Positions 52,288-62,394 are shown, counted from the first letter of the stretch. The stretch: 64,000 nucleotides of DNA from Herminiimonas sp. (GCF_030655415.1 NZ_JAURVN010000014.1:744001-808000), one strand, 5' to 3'. Translations and numbers: made by a program. Notes: generated from the sequence alone by a model not told the origin.

Positions 52288-53886
52288 TCAAGCCTTTACT
52301 GCGCCGTCTTTAGTATCGGCATACACCGCAGCTGCCAGCAATCGTTGAGTGTAAGCCTGTGACGGTTGCGACAGCAAGACATCGGTCGCACCACTCTCCA
52401 CCACCTTGCCGTCTTTCATCACCAGCACACGATGCGCCATCGCACGGATCACCGCCAGATCATGACTGATGAAAATATACGCCATGCCATATTTTTTCTG
52501 CAGTTCGGCCAATAGCAACAAGACTTGCTGCTGTACCGATACATCCAGTGATGAAGTCGGCTCATCCAGCAAGATCAAATCCGGCTTCAATACCAGCACG
52601 CGCGCAATCGCGATACGTTGACGTTGGCCGCCAGAGAACTCATGCGGATAACGCGACATAATGTCTGCCGGCAAACCGACTTCCAGCAAACCGTCGGCGA
52701 CCGCTCTGCTTATCCCATCCCCGCTCAATTGCGGCTGATGCAGTGCCAAACCCTCACCGACAATTTGTTCTATCGTGCGACGCGGCGACAGAGACGCAAA
52801 CGGATCTTGAAACACCACTTGCATGCGCGCGCGCAAAGGACGTAAGGCATCGCTACGCATCGTGTTAATAGCTTTGCCATCGAAGGCAATAGTGCCTGTT
52901 ACTTTGGCGCTGGACAGCCGCAACAAGGCCAATCCCAGCGTTGATTTTCCAGAGCCAGATTCACCGACTATGCCCAGGGTTTCGCCAGCACGTACTTCAA
53001 GGCTGACATCATCAACCGCGACAAAATTCGTCTTCTTGAACCAGCCTTGCTTGATATCGAAGGTACAGCGCAGATGCTCGGCGTTCATCAATGGAGTAGA
53101 AGTCGAGTCCACCGTATTCACCAGTTTATGCGGCTGGCTCGCCAACAATTTGCGGGTATAAGCTTCGCGCGGTGCGGCGAATAATTCCTGCGTAGTGGCG
53201 ACTTCAACTAGCCGCCCTTTTTCCATCACGCCAACGCGATCCGCAAAATGTCGTACCAGATTCAAGTCGTGCGTGATCATCAGCACCGCCATGTTTTCTT
53301 CACGCTGCAACTGATTCAACAATTCCACGATTTGCACTTGTATCGTTACATCAAGTGCGGTCGTTGGTTCATCGGCGATCAGCAATTTAGGCTTGCAGGC
53401 AAGTGCCATCGCAATCATTGCGCGCTGACGCTGGCCGCCGGACAATTGATGTGGATACGACAAAGCACGGCGCTGTGGCTCGGGTATGCCGGTTTTATCC
53501 AGCAACTCGATAGTTCGCAGCGCAGCAGCTTTGGCACTGATACTTTCATGCAGCATCAATACTTCAGCGATCTGATTGCCTATCGTGAACAGCGGATTAA
53601 GCGCTGTCATTGGCTCCTGGAAAATCATCGCAATGTCATTGCCGCGCACCGCGCGCATGGATGCTTCGGTACGCTGCAAAATATCCTGGCCTTCGAACAG
53701 GATTTTCCCGCTGTAATTCACATCCTGATTCAAGCGCAAGATGGATAGAGCCGTGACGGTTTTACCCGAGCCGGATTCACCGACCAGCGCAAATTTTTCT
53801 CCCGCTGCGATGCTGAAGCTGACATCGTTAACGACTTTAGTCGTATCGAAGGCGACCTGCAGATTTTGAATGTCGAGCAAGCTCAT
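52288..53886 (-). CDS. yejF: Peptide ABC importer, fused double ATPase (YejF type)
   Basis: Two ABC ATPase domains are joined in one 532-residue chain. The first has Walker A GESGSGKT at 36-43, signature LSGGQRQR near 149 and ADEPTTALD near 171. The second has GESGSGKS at 308-315, FSGGQRQR near 417 and LDEPTSSLD. This is the DppD/OppD-like plus DppF-like arrangement seen in YejF. It energises uptake of oligopeptides through YejB/YejE. It overlaps yejE by 4 bases (ATGA). Confidence 0.95.
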   Translation of the reverse strand: MSLLDIQNLQVAFDTTKVVNDVSFSIAAGEKFALVGESGSGKTVTALSILRLNQDVNYSGKILFEGQDILQRTEASMRAVRGNDIAMIFQEPMTALNPLFTIGNQIAEVLMLHESISAKAAALRTIELLDKTGIPEPQRRALSYPHQLSGGQRQRAMIAMALACKPKLLIADEPTTALDVTIQVQIVELLNQLQREENMAVLMITHDLNLVRHFADRVGVMEKGRLVEVATTQELFAAPREAYTRKLLASQPHKLVNTVDSTSTPLMNAEHLRCTFDIKQGWFKKTNFVAVDDVSLEVRAGETLGIVGESGSGKSTLGLALLRLSSAKVTGTIAFDGKAINTMRSDALRPLRARMQVVFQDPFASLSPRRTIEQIVGEGLALHQPQLSGDGISRAVADGLLEVGLPADIMSRYPHEFSGGQRQRIAIARVLVLKPDLILLDEPTSSLDVSVQQQVLLLLAELQKKYGMAYIFISHDLAVIRAMAHRVLVMKDGKVVESGATDVLLSQPSQAYTQRLLAAAVYADTKDGAVKA

Positions 53887-54962
53887 GCCTTCCTCCGGAC
53901 ATCCAGAGAGTTACGCAAGGCATCACCGATATTCGTAAGCAGCAACAACATCACAGTCAGCACAACAAAGGTCGATACCGCTATCCACCACGCATCCAAA
54001 TTATTTTTTCCCTGTGCCAGCAATTCACCAAGGCTCGCGGTCGATGCCGGTACACCAAGTCCAAGAAAGTCCAAACTAGTCAGTGCCAGGATCGCACCGC
54101 TCATGCGGAACGGCAAAAACGTCACGACTGGTGTCAAACTATTCGGCAGTACGTGGCGCCAGATGATTTGGCCGTTCGACAAACCAAGCGCACGTGCGGC
54201 TTGTACATATTCAAGATTGCGATTGCGCAGAAAATCGGCGCGTACATAATCCGACAAACCCATCCAGCCAAACAGCGACAGCAGCAGCAGCAGCAAACCG
54301 ACACTAGGTTGAAAAATCGAAGCGAAGATAATCAGCAAATACAGCTCCGGCATCGAACCCCAGATTTCCATAAAACGCTGGAAGAACAAATCCGTTTTCC
54401 CTGCGAAGTAACCTTGAATTGCGCCAGTGAGCAGACCCAGCAGCACACCGGTAAACGTCAGCGCCAGCCCGAACAACACCGATACGCGGAAGCCGTAAAG
54501 CAAACGTGCAAAAACGTCGCGACCTCTATCGTCAGTACCCAACCAGTTGTCGGCTGAAGGCGGCGCTGGATTTGGCGACGTTGCAAAATAATTCAGCGTA
54601 TTGAAGTGGTAATCATTGAGCGGATAAATCGCCCAATTGCCATCCTTCTTGAATTGATCGCGTATGAACGGATCAAGATAATCCGCCTGCGATTCAAAAT
54701 CGCCACCGAATTTCTTTTCCGAATACGTAGTCAAGATAGGAAAAACAATCTCGCCCTTGTAACTCGCAATCAATGGCTTGTCGTTCGACACCAGTTCGGC
54801 CAGCAAACTGATCACGACCAAGACACTGAACAGAATCAGGCTCCAGTATCCACGGCGATTTTTCTTGAAGCGCAACCAGACACGTCGCCCGGGCGAAACG
54901 GATTTCGCTGCCGAAGCTATTGGAGCCGCAGGAATTTCAGTTGAAATGACAGATGCATTCAT
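53883..54962 (-). CDS. yejE: Peptide ABC importer permease (YejE type)
   Basis: The 359-residue inner-membrane protein has one early membrane segment (after RRGYW, about 39-60), a periplasmic stretch, and a C-terminal group of membrane segments in the OppC/DppC pattern. The cytoplasmic EAA loop is seen in ARALGLSNGQIIWRHVLPN. It pairs with the YejB-type permease and the fused ATPase. It overlaps both neighbours by four bases, indicating translational coupling. The large periplasmic loop after the first segment is typical of YejE. The cargo range cannot be told from sequence. Confidence 0.94.
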   Translation of the reverse strand: MNASVISTEIPAAPIASAAKSVSPGRRVWLRFKKNRRGYWSLILFSVLVVISLLAELVSNDKPLIASYKGEIVFPILTTYSEKKFGGDFESQADYLDPFIRDQFKKDGNWAIYPLNDYHFNTLNYFATSPNPAPPSADNWLGTDDRGRDVFARLLYGFRVSVLFGLALTFTGVLLGLLTGAIQGYFAGKTDLFFQRFMEIWGSMPELYLLIIFASIFQPSVGLLLLLLSLFGWMGLSDYVRADFLRNRNLEYVQAARALGLSNGQIIWRHVLPNSLTPVVTFLPFRMSGAILALTSLDFLGLGVPASTASLGELLAQGKNNLDAWWIAVSTFVVLTVMLLLLTNIGDALRNSLDVRRKA

Positions 54963-56017
54963 CGATTGAGGCTTTCAAACTGCAGGCGCGGATCAGCCCA
55001 GACGTAGCACAAGTCACCCAACAACTTGACCAGCAAACCGATTAGCGTGAATAGATACAACGTGCCCATCACGACTGGATAATCGCGACGGATTACAGAT
55101 TCATAAGACAACAAGCCGAGACCATCTAGCGAAAACAAAGTCTCGATCAGCAGACTGCCGGCGAAGAACGCACCTATGAATGCCGCTGGAAAACCCGTCA
55201 CCAGAGGAATCAACGCATTACGAAACACATGTTTGTAAAGCACAGCGTTTTCGCTCAAACCTTTGGCACGCGCAGTCAGTACATATTGTTTGCGTATTTC
55301 TTCGAGAAAGGTATTTTTGGTCAGCATCGTCATCACTGCGAACGATCCCGCCACAGATGCCATTACCGGCAAGGTGATGTGCCAAAGATAATCGAGCACC
55401 TTGCCTATCACCGACATCTGCTCCCAATCATCGGAGGTCAGACCACGCAAAGGAAACCATTGCACAAAACTGCCACCGCCAAACATCACCAACAAAAATA
55501 CACCGAGGATGAAACCGGGGATCGAATAACCAACCAACACCACCATGCTGGTGATCGAATCAAAACGACTGCCTTCACGCACTGCCTTCGCGATCCCTAA
55601 CGGCACTGAAATAAAATAAGTCAGGAAGAAGGTCCACAAACCCAGCGTGATGGAAACCGGTAGCTTCGAGACAACCAGATCCCACACATCTTTGTGGTGA
55701 TAAAAACTTTTACCCAGATCGAAAGTGGCGAAACCTTTCAGCATTTGCCAGAAGCGTTCGCCGGCTGGTTTATCAAAGCCATACAGAGCTTTGATCTCTG
55801 CCACACGTTCGGCATCGATGCCTTGGCGACCACGATACTGCGAAGCACCACCACCGGTCGCCTCACCTGCACCGACCTGCCCTTTTAATTCGATCAGCGC
55901 CTGTTCAACCGGCCCGCCAGGCACAAACTGAATCACCGCGAATGTGATCGCGACCACACCGAGTAAAGTCGGCAGCATCAACAACACGCGCTTGATTATG
56001 TAAGACCAGATATTCAT
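54959..56017 (-). CDS. yejB: Peptide ABC importer permease (YejB type)
   Basis: The 352-residue protein begins SYIIKRVLLMLPTLLGV, the usual first helix of OppB/DppB-type permeases, and has further membrane segments and an EAA loop, RAKGLSENAVLYKHVFRN. A segment VEQALIELKGQVGAGEATGG after the first helix is a hydrophilic insertion seen in YejB proteins. It works with YejE, the YejF ATPase and the YejA binding protein. Its start lies 10 bases after the yejA stop and its end overlaps yejE. Confidence 0.94.
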   Translation of the reverse strand: MNIWSYIIKRVLLMLPTLLGVVAITFAVIQFVPGGPVEQALIELKGQVGAGEATGGGASQYRGRQGIDAERVAEIKALYGFDKPAGERFWQMLKGFATFDLGKSFYHHKDVWDLVVSKLPVSITLGLWTFFLTYFISVPLGIAKAVREGSRFDSITSMVVLVGYSIPGFILGVFLLVMFGGGSFVQWFPLRGLTSDDWEQMSVIGKVLDYLWHITLPVMASVAGSFAVMTMLTKNTFLEEIRKQYVLTARAKGLSENAVLYKHVFRNALIPLVTGFPAAFIGAFFAGSLLIETLFSLDGLGLLSYESVIRRDYPVVMGTLYLFTLIGLLVKLLGDLCYVWADPRLQFESLNR

Positions 56018-56027
56018 CGCAGCATCC

Positions 56028-57827
56028 TCATCTTGCTTTCTCTTGCCACCATGTTGAAATCACATACGGATCGGCCTGATAGTAAAGCGGCGCGGTCGCA
56101 GGAATGCCGAAGCGATCGCGATACGCGACGCGATGCGTGGATGAATACCAGTGCGTCACGACGATGTGTTTGTGCAGCAGAACCCTATCCAGCGCACGCG
56201 CAGCAGCAACAAGTTGTTGACGACTATCGGCAGCCACTAATTTCTCAACCAGCCTATCAACCGCAGGATCTTTCAAACCCCAAGCATTGCTTGAACCTTT
56301 TTCATCGGCCGCTTTGGAGCCGAACATGTCGAACATTTCATTGCCGGGACTGCTGACGTCCGGGAAGCGAATACTAGTCATGTCAAAATCAAATTCATCC
56401 ATGCGCTTTTGCACTAACGCAAAATCGGCAGTGCGTTGCGTGACTTGTATGCCGAGTTTTTCCAGATTGCGAATATAGACGCTGATCACGCGAGACAAAG
56501 CAGATTGATCGTCGATGATTTCAAACGCAAACGGTTCGCCCTTGGCATTGCGCAAAGCGCCATCGCGATACGTCCAGCCGGCTTGACGGAATAGCTCAAC
56601 CGCTTCCAGCAAGTTAGCGCGCAAGGAACGTGGCGCATCGGTATTTGGTGGAGTCGGTGCCGGACCAAACACGACAGGATCGAGTTTGTCGCGCAAAGGC
56701 TCCAGCAACTTCAGTTCATCCGCGGAAGGCAAACCAGTTGCCGCCATCGGGCTGTTATTGAAAAAGGAATAAATCCGTTTGTACGAGCCAAAGAATAACT
56801 GGCGATTCATCCATTCGTAATCCAGTGCGAGATCGAGCGCGCGGCGCACACGCACGTCCTGGAACTGAGGCCGGCGCAAGTTCATCACGAACCCTTGCAT
56901 GCCGGCTCCGTTGGAATGCGTCAGTTCGCGCTTGATGATTTCGCCACTGGTAAATTTCGGGCCTTTGTAACTACGCGCCCAGTTCTTTGCGCTGTATTCA
57001 ACTACCAGATCAAATTCACCTGCTTTGAAGGCTTCCAGCTTGGCAACATCGTCTTTATAAAAGCGATAGTTGATACGTCCGAAATTGAAAGTTCCTTTTC
57101 GTGTCGGCACATTCGCGCCCCAATAATCCGGATTCAATTTGTAGCTGATAGAGCGGCCGGTATCGTAACGATCAATCAGATACGGACCACTGACGATAGG
57201 CGGCGTCAACTGGATCTGATCGAATTCGGTACCTGCGGCCCATTTGCGTGAGAACACCGGCACGCTGCCGACTATCAGCGGTAACTCATGATTCAAGGAT
57301 TTGAATTCGAACTTCACTGTCCGCTCATCGACAACGACACAGCGCTTGACTTCGGCGAAGATGGATTTGAATTGCGGCGCGCCTTTTGCCATCAGCGTGT
57401 CGAATGAATATTTGACGTCCGCCGCCAATACTGGATCGCCGTTATTGAAACGCGCTTTCGGATTGATGTGAAAGGTCATCGCCAATTTGTCCGGTGCCAG
57501 CACCATATCGTCGGCCAGCAAACCGTACATGGTCGCGACTTCATCACCTGAACTGACAGCCAGCGTTTCAAACATCAGATTGGAAACGCCTGCAGCCGCA
57601 ACACCCTTCAACGAATACGGATTGAATTTGTCGAAGCTGCTGCGACGATCAGGATTGGCAAGAAATAACTCGCCGCCTTTGGGCGCATCGGGATTGACGT
57701 AATCGAAGTGAGTAAATCCAGCCGGATATTTCGGCGTGTCGTAGAGAGAAAAAGCGTGGGTGGCGAAGGCAGCGTGGCCTTGCGCCATGAAACAGAGCAG
57801 CAAAAATGCGTAAATTGATTTAACCAT
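56028..57827 (-). CDS. yejA: Peptide ABC importer, periplasmic binding protein (YejA type)
   Basis: The 599-residue protein has a signal peptide (hydrophobic core at about 5-15, likely cleavage near residue 20) and the family 5 solute-binding fold. Recognisable pieces are FDYVNPDAPKGGELFL, then SYKLNPDYWGANVPTRKGT and NSPMAATGLPSADELKLLEPL. It is the first gene of the leftward yejABEF set. In enteric bacteria this transporter takes up peptides including microcin C; here the ligand is only inferred. It is divergent from fabI across 325 bases. Confidence 0.94.
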   Translation of the reverse strand: MVKSIYAFLLLCFMAQGHAAFATHAFSLYDTPKYPAGFTHFDYVNPDAPKGGELFLANPDRRSSFDKFNPYSLKGVAAAGVSNLMFETLAVSSGDEVATMYGLLADDMVLAPDKLAMTFHINPKARFNNGDPVLAADVKYSFDTLMAKGAPQFKSIFAEVKRCVVVDERTVKFEFKSLNHELPLIVGSVPVFSRKWAAGTEFDQIQLTPPIVSGPYLIDRYDTGRSISYKLNPDYWGANVPTRKGTFNFGRINYRFYKDDVAKLEAFKAGEFDLVVEYSAKNWARSYKGPKFTSGEIIKRELTHSNGAGMQGFVMNLRRPQFQDVRVRRALDLALDYEWMNRQLFFGSYKRIYSFFNNSPMAATGLPSADELKLLEPLRDKLDPVVFGPAPTPPNTDAPRSLRANLLEAVELFRQAGWTYRDGALRNAKGEPFAFEIIDDQSALSRVISVYIRNLEKLGIQVTQRTADFALVQKRMDEFDFDMTSIRFPDVSSPGNEMFDMFGSKAADEKGSSNAWGLKDPAVDRLVEKLVAADSRQQLVAAARALDRVLLHKHIVVTHWYSSTHRVAYRDRFGIPATAPLYYQADPYVISTWWQEKAR

Positions 57828-58152
57828 GCGCCTGTTGTAATGAATGGTTACTGAAGGTGGTTATTGACGGTACGGTTTCTAACCACGGCAGCTGAGCTTG
57901 TCTACCGTCGAACGAGCCGCGCTACTACTGTCGTTTGATTGCCGATGTTGTCGATCCGGCTATTCTACAGAAACAGCCACTTTGCGGCGCACTAGCGAGA
58001 TGCAAATACGTCGCGAATCGAACTGAACAGGCAGAGAATTCTCACAAAAGTTGCTGTTGTTCCCGCCAGCCCCTACAATCTTGCCCATTCCGCATTTATT
58101 CCAGCGCACTTATTCACGCGCAGTTAATGTCAAAAATCCACCGGAGTCGTTC
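57828..58152. promoter_or_regulatory. Divergent intergenic region yejA/fabI
   Basis: These 325 bases hold a good fabI promoter at 58051-58079 and presumably the yejA promoter, which I could not place. No further gene or strong hairpin is seen. Confidence 0.5.
58051..58079 (+). promoter_or_regulatory. Probable sigma-70 promoter of fabI
   Basis: A TTGCTG -35 box (58051-58056), 17-base spacer and TACAAT -10 box (58074-58079) predict a start near 58086 and a leader of about 65 bases before the fabI ATG. Confidence 0.6.
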
Positions 58153-58941
58153 ATGGCATTCTTGCAAGGCAAAAAAATTCTCATCACCGGTTTGTTATCG
58201 AACCGGTCTATCGCTTACGGCATTGCAGAAGCCTGCAAACGTGAAGGCGCTGAACTGGCGTTTACCTATGTCGGTGAACGCTTCAAGGATCGCATTACCG
58301 GCTTCGCCAAAGAATTCGACAGCACATTGATTTTCGATTGCGACGTCGGCAGCGATGAACAGATCACGGCCTTGTTCGCCGATCTGGGTAAATCTTGGGA
58401 CAAGCTTGACGGCCTGGTGCACGCAATCGGTTTCGCACCACGTGAAGCGATTGGCGGCGATTTCCTCGAAGGTTTGTCGCGCGAAGGCTTCAAGATTGCG
58501 CATGACATCTCCGCTTACAGCTTCCCGGCAATGGCGAAAGCTGCATTGCCTATGTTGAGCCCGAACGCTGCCTTGCTGACTTTAAGCTATCTCGGCGCGA
58601 TCCGTGCCCTGCCTAACTACAACACGATGGGCTTGGCCAAAGCATCGCTGGAAGCCAGTGTGCGCTACATGGCTGAATCTCTCGGCCCTAAAGGCATACG
58701 CGTCAACGGCATCTCGGCCGGCCCGATCAAAACCTTGGCCGCTAGCGGTATCAAGGACTTCGGCAAGATCCTCAACTTTGTTAAAGATCACGCGCCTTTG
58801 CGTCGTAACGTCACACAAGAAGATATCGGCAATGCATCTGCATTCCTGTTGTCGGATTTGTCGAGTGGCATTACCGGCGAAATCACTTATGTCGACGGCG
58901 GCTTTTCGCATGTGGTCGGTGGCATGGGTGGCATGGAATAA
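58153..58941 (+). CDS. fabI: Enoyl-[acyl-carrier-protein] reductase, NADH-dependent
   Basis: The 262-residue product reduces enoyl-ACP in the last step of fatty-acid elongation. The start at ATG 58153 has a GGAG site about six bases upstream. The fold is a short-chain reductase with the FabI-type N-terminus [19 protein letters not shown]. Tyr146, Tyr156 and Lys163 ([20 protein letters not shown]) match the usual FabI catalytic numbering. A cofactor-binding [10 protein letters not shown] stretch is at 91-100, and the C-terminus is glycine-rich ([10 protein letters not shown]). The gene has its own promoter and terminator, so it is likely monocistronic. Confidence 0.97.
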   Translation: MAFLQGKKILITGLLSNRSIAYGIAEACKREGAELAFTYVGERFKDRITGFAKEFDSTLIFDCDVGSDEQITALFADLGKSWDKLDGLVHAIGFAPREAIGGDFLEGLSREGFKIAHDISAYSFPAMAKAALPMLSPNAALLTLSYLGAIRALPNYNTMGLAKASLEASVRYMAESLGPKGIRVNGISAGPIKTLAASGIKDFGKILNFVKDHAPLRRNVTQEDIGNASAFLLSDLSSGITGEITYVDGGFSHVVGGMGGME

Positions 58942-59011
58942 GTGCTTGTTGAAATTGCATGAGCGGTAGAACACACGCAACGCCATGTAATTAATTCAAT
59001 ACAAGTTACGC

Positions 59012-59043
59012 AAAATGCGGCAGAAAATTCTGCCGCATTTTTT
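59012..59043 (+). terminator. Intrinsic terminator of fabI
   Basis: AAAATGCGGCAGAA and TTCTGCCGCATTTT pair across a short AA loop and are followed by more T. The stem is perfect. Confidence 0.92.
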
Positions 59044-59096
59044 ATGGGCAGCACGCGTGCATCCACGCCCATTTTCAGTGCAGATCAGCGAATGAC

Positions 59097-59125
59097 TCGA
59101 CAGCGCGCCCGTTCTGTACTACAAT
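59097..59125 (+). promoter_or_regulatory. Probable promoter of the DEAD-box helicase gene
   Basis: TCGACA (59097-59102) and TACAAT (59120-59125) are separated by 17 bases. The predicted start near 59132 leaves a leader of about 250 bases before the ATG at 59383. The remainder of the 441-base fabI-helicase gap holds only the fabI terminator and this leader; no gene is seen. Confidence 0.55.
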
Positions 59126-59382
59126 GCGCGCTGTGCTTTGCGACAGGCATTGCACTTTGTAGCATCGCGAACCGTTAGCATTAACGATAAAGCCCTCCCG
59201 CCTTCAGGTGTTGAAGTTTATACACCGTCCCGGCGCAAAGCTTTTGTGCCGAAATCTCTCAGAGTTTTCACAGCTGTTTCTGTTTCGTTTGGTTAGCTTT
59301 GCATTTTTGCGCATTTCGCAGTCTCCGCTTGGACACGATCCGGGTCAGATCCTGCTGCGCTGCTTTATACGAAAGAAAAATA

Positions 59383-60792
59383 ATGACATTTGAATCACTA
59401 GGTCTCCACGCGTCCATCATCAAAGCATTGACTGAATCCGGCTATACCGCCCCTACCGGCGTGCAAGCACAAGCGATTCCTGCTGCGATCGAAGGCCGTG
59501 ACATGATGGTTTCGTCACAAACAGGTTCCGGCAAGACAGCGGCATTCATGCTGCCTGCGTTGCACAAATTTGCAGTTCAATCAGAACAACAAGCACCTGA
59601 AGGCGGCAGAACGCCAAATCAGGAAGCGCAATCGGCACGCTCACGCGGCGATCGCCCACGTTTTAAAGCTGCTCAACCAAAAATGCTGGTGTTGACCCCA
59701 ACCCGCGAACTGGCTTTGCAAGTGACCACTTCGACCGACAAGTACGGCGCGTTCATGAAACGTGTCAAAGCTATTTCGATCCTGGGCGGCATGCCTTACC
59801 CAAAACAAATGCAATTGTTGGCGAAGAACCCAGAGATCCTGGTTGCTACGCCAGGTCGTTTGATCGACCACATGGAATCGGGCAAAATCGATTTCTCGGA
59901 ATTGCAAATTTTGGTACTGGACGAAGCTGATCGCATGCTGGACATGGGTTTTATCGATGACATCGAAAAAATCGTTGCAGCAACACCAGAAGGTCGTCAA
60001 ACCATGTTGTTCTCGGCCACGCTCGACGGCACCGTCGGCACCATGGCTAAACGCATCACCAAAGACCCATTGATCATCCAGATCGCTGGTTCCGCTACCA
60101 AGCATGAAAACATCAAGCAAGCTGTGCATTTTGTCGACGATCTGTCGCACAAAAATCGCCTGCTCGATCATTTGCTGCGTGACGAAACCATGGATCAAGC
60201 TGTTGTGTTCACCGCGACAAAACGCGATGCAGACACGATCGCTGATCGTTTGAATATCGCTGGCTTCGCTGCTGCTGCGCTGCATGGCGACATGCATCAA
60301 GGTGCACGTAACCGTACACTCGACGGCCTGCGCCGCGGTCAAATCCGTGTCTTGGTTGCTACCGACGTTGCTGCTCGCGGCATCGACGTACCAGCGATCA
60401 CCCACGTATTCAACTACGATCTGCCGAAGTTCCCGGAAGACTACGTTCACCGTATCGGTCGTACCGGCCGTGCTGGTCGTAACGGCGTCGCGGTTTCGTT
60501 GGTCAATCATGCAGAAGGCATGAACGTCAAACGTATCGAACGCTTCATCAAGCAATTGATCCCGGTCTCGGTTATCGAAGGTTTTGAACCAAAGCGTACA
60601 GCTTCGGCTCCACGTTCGAACCACAAACCAGGCGGCTGGAAACCAGGCGACAACCGTGGCAACGCGGCTAAACCAGGTCAACGTACATTCAGCAAACCAA
60701 ATGCTCCACGCAACGATGGCGGCGGCTACAACAAAGGCCCACGTACCAGCGATGCAGGCGGCGCAACACGCCGTCCTTTCGGCGAGCGTTAA
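59383..60792 (+). CDS. DEAD-box RNA helicase, RhlE type
   Basis: The 469-residue enzyme unwinds short RNA duplexes. Motifs in order: Q motif (Phe3 and Gln28 region), Walker A SQTGSGKT at 45-52, PTRELALQ near 106, TPGRLIDH near 156, DEAD at 180-183, SAT at 211-213, and HRIGRTGRAGR near 365. A charged insert of about 35 residues sits between motifs I and Ia (about 65-98). The C-terminal 80 residues are rich in Gly, Asn, Arg and Pro, an RNA-binding tail. I prefer ATG 59383; the longer frame from 59299 has no family match. It probably acts in ribosome assembly or cold adaptation. A strong terminator follows. Confidence 0.95.
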   Translation: MTFESLGLHASIIKALTESGYTAPTGVQAQAIPAAIEGRDMMVSSQTGSGKTAAFMLPALHKFAVQSEQQAPEGGRTPNQEAQSARSRGDRPRFKAAQPKMLVLTPTRELALQVTTSTDKYGAFMKRVKAISILGGMPYPKQMQLLAKNPEILVATPGRLIDHMESGKIDFSELQILVLDEADRMLDMGFIDDIEKIVAATPEGRQTMLFSATLDGTVGTMAKRITKDPLIIQIAGSATKHENIKQAVHFVDDLSHKNRLLDHLLRDETMDQAVVFTATKRDADTIADRLNIAGFAAAALHGDMHQGARNRTLDGLRRGQIRVLVATDVAARGIDVPAITHVFNYDLPKFPEDYVHRIGRTGRAGRNGVAVSLVNHAEGMNVKRIERFIKQLIPVSVIEGFEPKRTASAPRSNHKPGGWKPGDNRGNAAKPGQRTFSKPNAPRNDGGGYNKGPRTSDAGGATRRPFGER

Positions 60793-60835
60793 TCGTTGAA
60801 TTTTCAAGTCATGCTGTGACTTGACGCGATCAAAT

Positions 60836-60871
60836 AAAAAGGCCGTTCCTGATGAGGGAACGGCCTTTTTT
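60836..60871. terminator. Bidirectional intrinsic terminator
   Basis: Stem arms GGCCGTTCC and GGAACGGCC flank a 7-base loop, with A-runs before and T-runs after. It ends the helicase rightward and the MgtC/DUF4010 gene leftward. Confidence 0.92.
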
Positions 60872-60916
60872 ATTGTCCTTAATGACATGCGTGTACTACA
60901 CGCTGCGACCACAATC

Positions 60917-62275
60917 TCAATTGAATTGCGACAGCACTGGAAATGTTTCAAGCAGCCAAGACATCAAAGGCTTCGCAAGAAAAGCACCGACTATGCCGAC
61001 TACTGAAATAGATACCATCGCGATTGATAGCCTTAATGTCAGCTTGCGATTATGTGCGCGCAACACTAGCGGCAGATTGATCAACACACTCGCCAGCGAT
61101 GCAATCACTGCGCCTGTCGATGCAATATGTGCCGGCACAGAACCACTAGTGACCAAACTGGCCGCAGCAGCCACCGCGCTCGCGCTGGAAACTACGCCGC
61201 CGACCAAGCTGACCGCATAGAAGCCGGCTTCGCCCAAAGTCTGCTGAGCAATCACGCCAGCGATATGCAGGATCAAGAACACCAATCCGTATTTCAACGC
61301 GGCACCTAGCGCAAACGGCAATGGCAGATCGACTGACTGTGCAGGATTTTCTGCAGGTTTTTGCCTTGCATTCGCGTCAAAGAAAAACCAGCCAGCATTA
61401 ATCGCGAGCATCAATATAAACGGAATGGTCGCCGCCAATGCTGCAGTCGGCGCGAGTATCAATAGCAATGCACCATTGCGAATAATCATCGCCGCAGTTG
61501 CCAGTAAAATCCCGCGATACGCAGCACTAACCGTATCACGTTGATTGTCCTTGGCGCGCGATGCCAGCTCGCTAACGGTCACACTGCTATTCACCAAACC
61601 ACCGAGGAAACCCGCCATCACAATTCCGCGCGTGCCATACATCTTCCACAGCACGTAGTTGACGAAGCCGATACCTGCAATAAGGATCACCGTGACCCAG
61701 GCGGCACGGGGTTCGATCAAATTCCATGGGCCTATTGTGCCGACCGGCAGCGCCGGATAAATCACGATGGCGAGAATAGCCAGCAACAGGGCCGAACGCA
61801 TTTCATTCTCTGTCAGACCAAGACTGAAACCGGTCAGCCTATCCTTCCATGCCAGCAACGCAGTCACGATCACGATGATGGACGCTGGCGTCGCTGTATG
61901 ACCTTTGCCGCACAGAATGCCGGCGACGCAAGTAATCAACATCGCTGCCGACGTAGTGAGCTCGCTACTGTCGTTGGTACGCAAGCGCTGTATGTTCAGG
62001 AAGACCGTCAGAACACCCGTCAGCATCAAAATCAGATACGCGTAGTTGTCACCGAGTGTGCCGCCCATTGCGCCTAGTAATGCGATCAGCGAAAAAGTAC
62101 GGAGGCCAGCTTCCTTGCCGCGCCGCTCGCGCTCCAGTCCAATTAACAAGCCGAGTGCGAGTGCCAGGCTCAAGCGCGTCAGGCTGACCAGATACGGCCA
62201 TTTAATTTCAGGCAGCGACATGCCAACCTGAATCAAAGGTTCAACGACGTTGGTAAGGGTGTGCGGGTCAGTCAT
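60917..62275 (-). CDS. MgtC/SapB-DUF4010 family inner-membrane protein
   Basis: The 452-residue protein is almost wholly hydrophobic, with about a dozen membrane segments. The N-terminal part has the MgtC-like LSLALALGLLIGLERERRG, LRTFSLIALLGAMGG and ELTTSAAMLITCVAG order; the rest matches DUF4010, including GFLGGLVNSSVTVSELA and the late GVVSSASAVAAAASL segment. It should sit in the inner membrane; transport or ion-homeostasis roles have been proposed for relatives, but none is shown here. It stands alone between two terminators. Confidence 0.9.
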   Translation of the reverse strand: MTDPHTLTNVVEPLIQVGMSLPEIKWPYLVSLTRLSLALALGLLIGLERERRGKEAGLRTFSLIALLGAMGGTLGDNYAYLILMLTGVLTVFLNIQRLRTNDSSELTTSAAMLITCVAGILCGKGHTATPASIIVIVTALLAWKDRLTGFSLGLTENEMRSALLLAILAIVIYPALPVGTIGPWNLIEPRAAWVTVILIAGIGFVNYVLWKMYGTRGIVMAGFLGGLVNSSVTVSELASRAKDNQRDTVSAAYRGILLATAAMIIRNGALLLILAPTAALAATIPFILMLAINAGWFFFDANARQKPAENPAQSVDLPLPFALGAALKYGLVFLILHIAGVIAQQTLGEAGFYAVSLVGGVVSSASAVAAAASLVTSGSVPAHIASTGAVIASLASVLINLPLVLRAHNRKLTLRLSIAMVSISVVGIVGAFLAKPLMSWLLETFPVLSQFN

Positions 62276-62394
62276 GATGAAAAGCCAAGTGTCTAATTAG
62301 AAACTATAAACCAGTCAGCGTGGATTGTCCGCTCAAAGCACGCATGTTTTTATGAGAAGTGCGCATAAAGGCACTCAGCAAAGTGCGCCCTAAA

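Noticed and set aside
52288..57827. The yej ABC genes as the missing energy source for export of the giant protein
   Set aside because: They form a complete importer with a periplasmic binding protein and two permeases, more than 15 kb from the giant operon, and the ATPase is of the import class.
59641..60951. 436-codon leftward frame antisense to the DEAD-box helicase
   Set aside because: It covers a helicase with all motifs, is Cys/Trp/His-rich and runs through the terminator at 60836; a codon-bias shadow.
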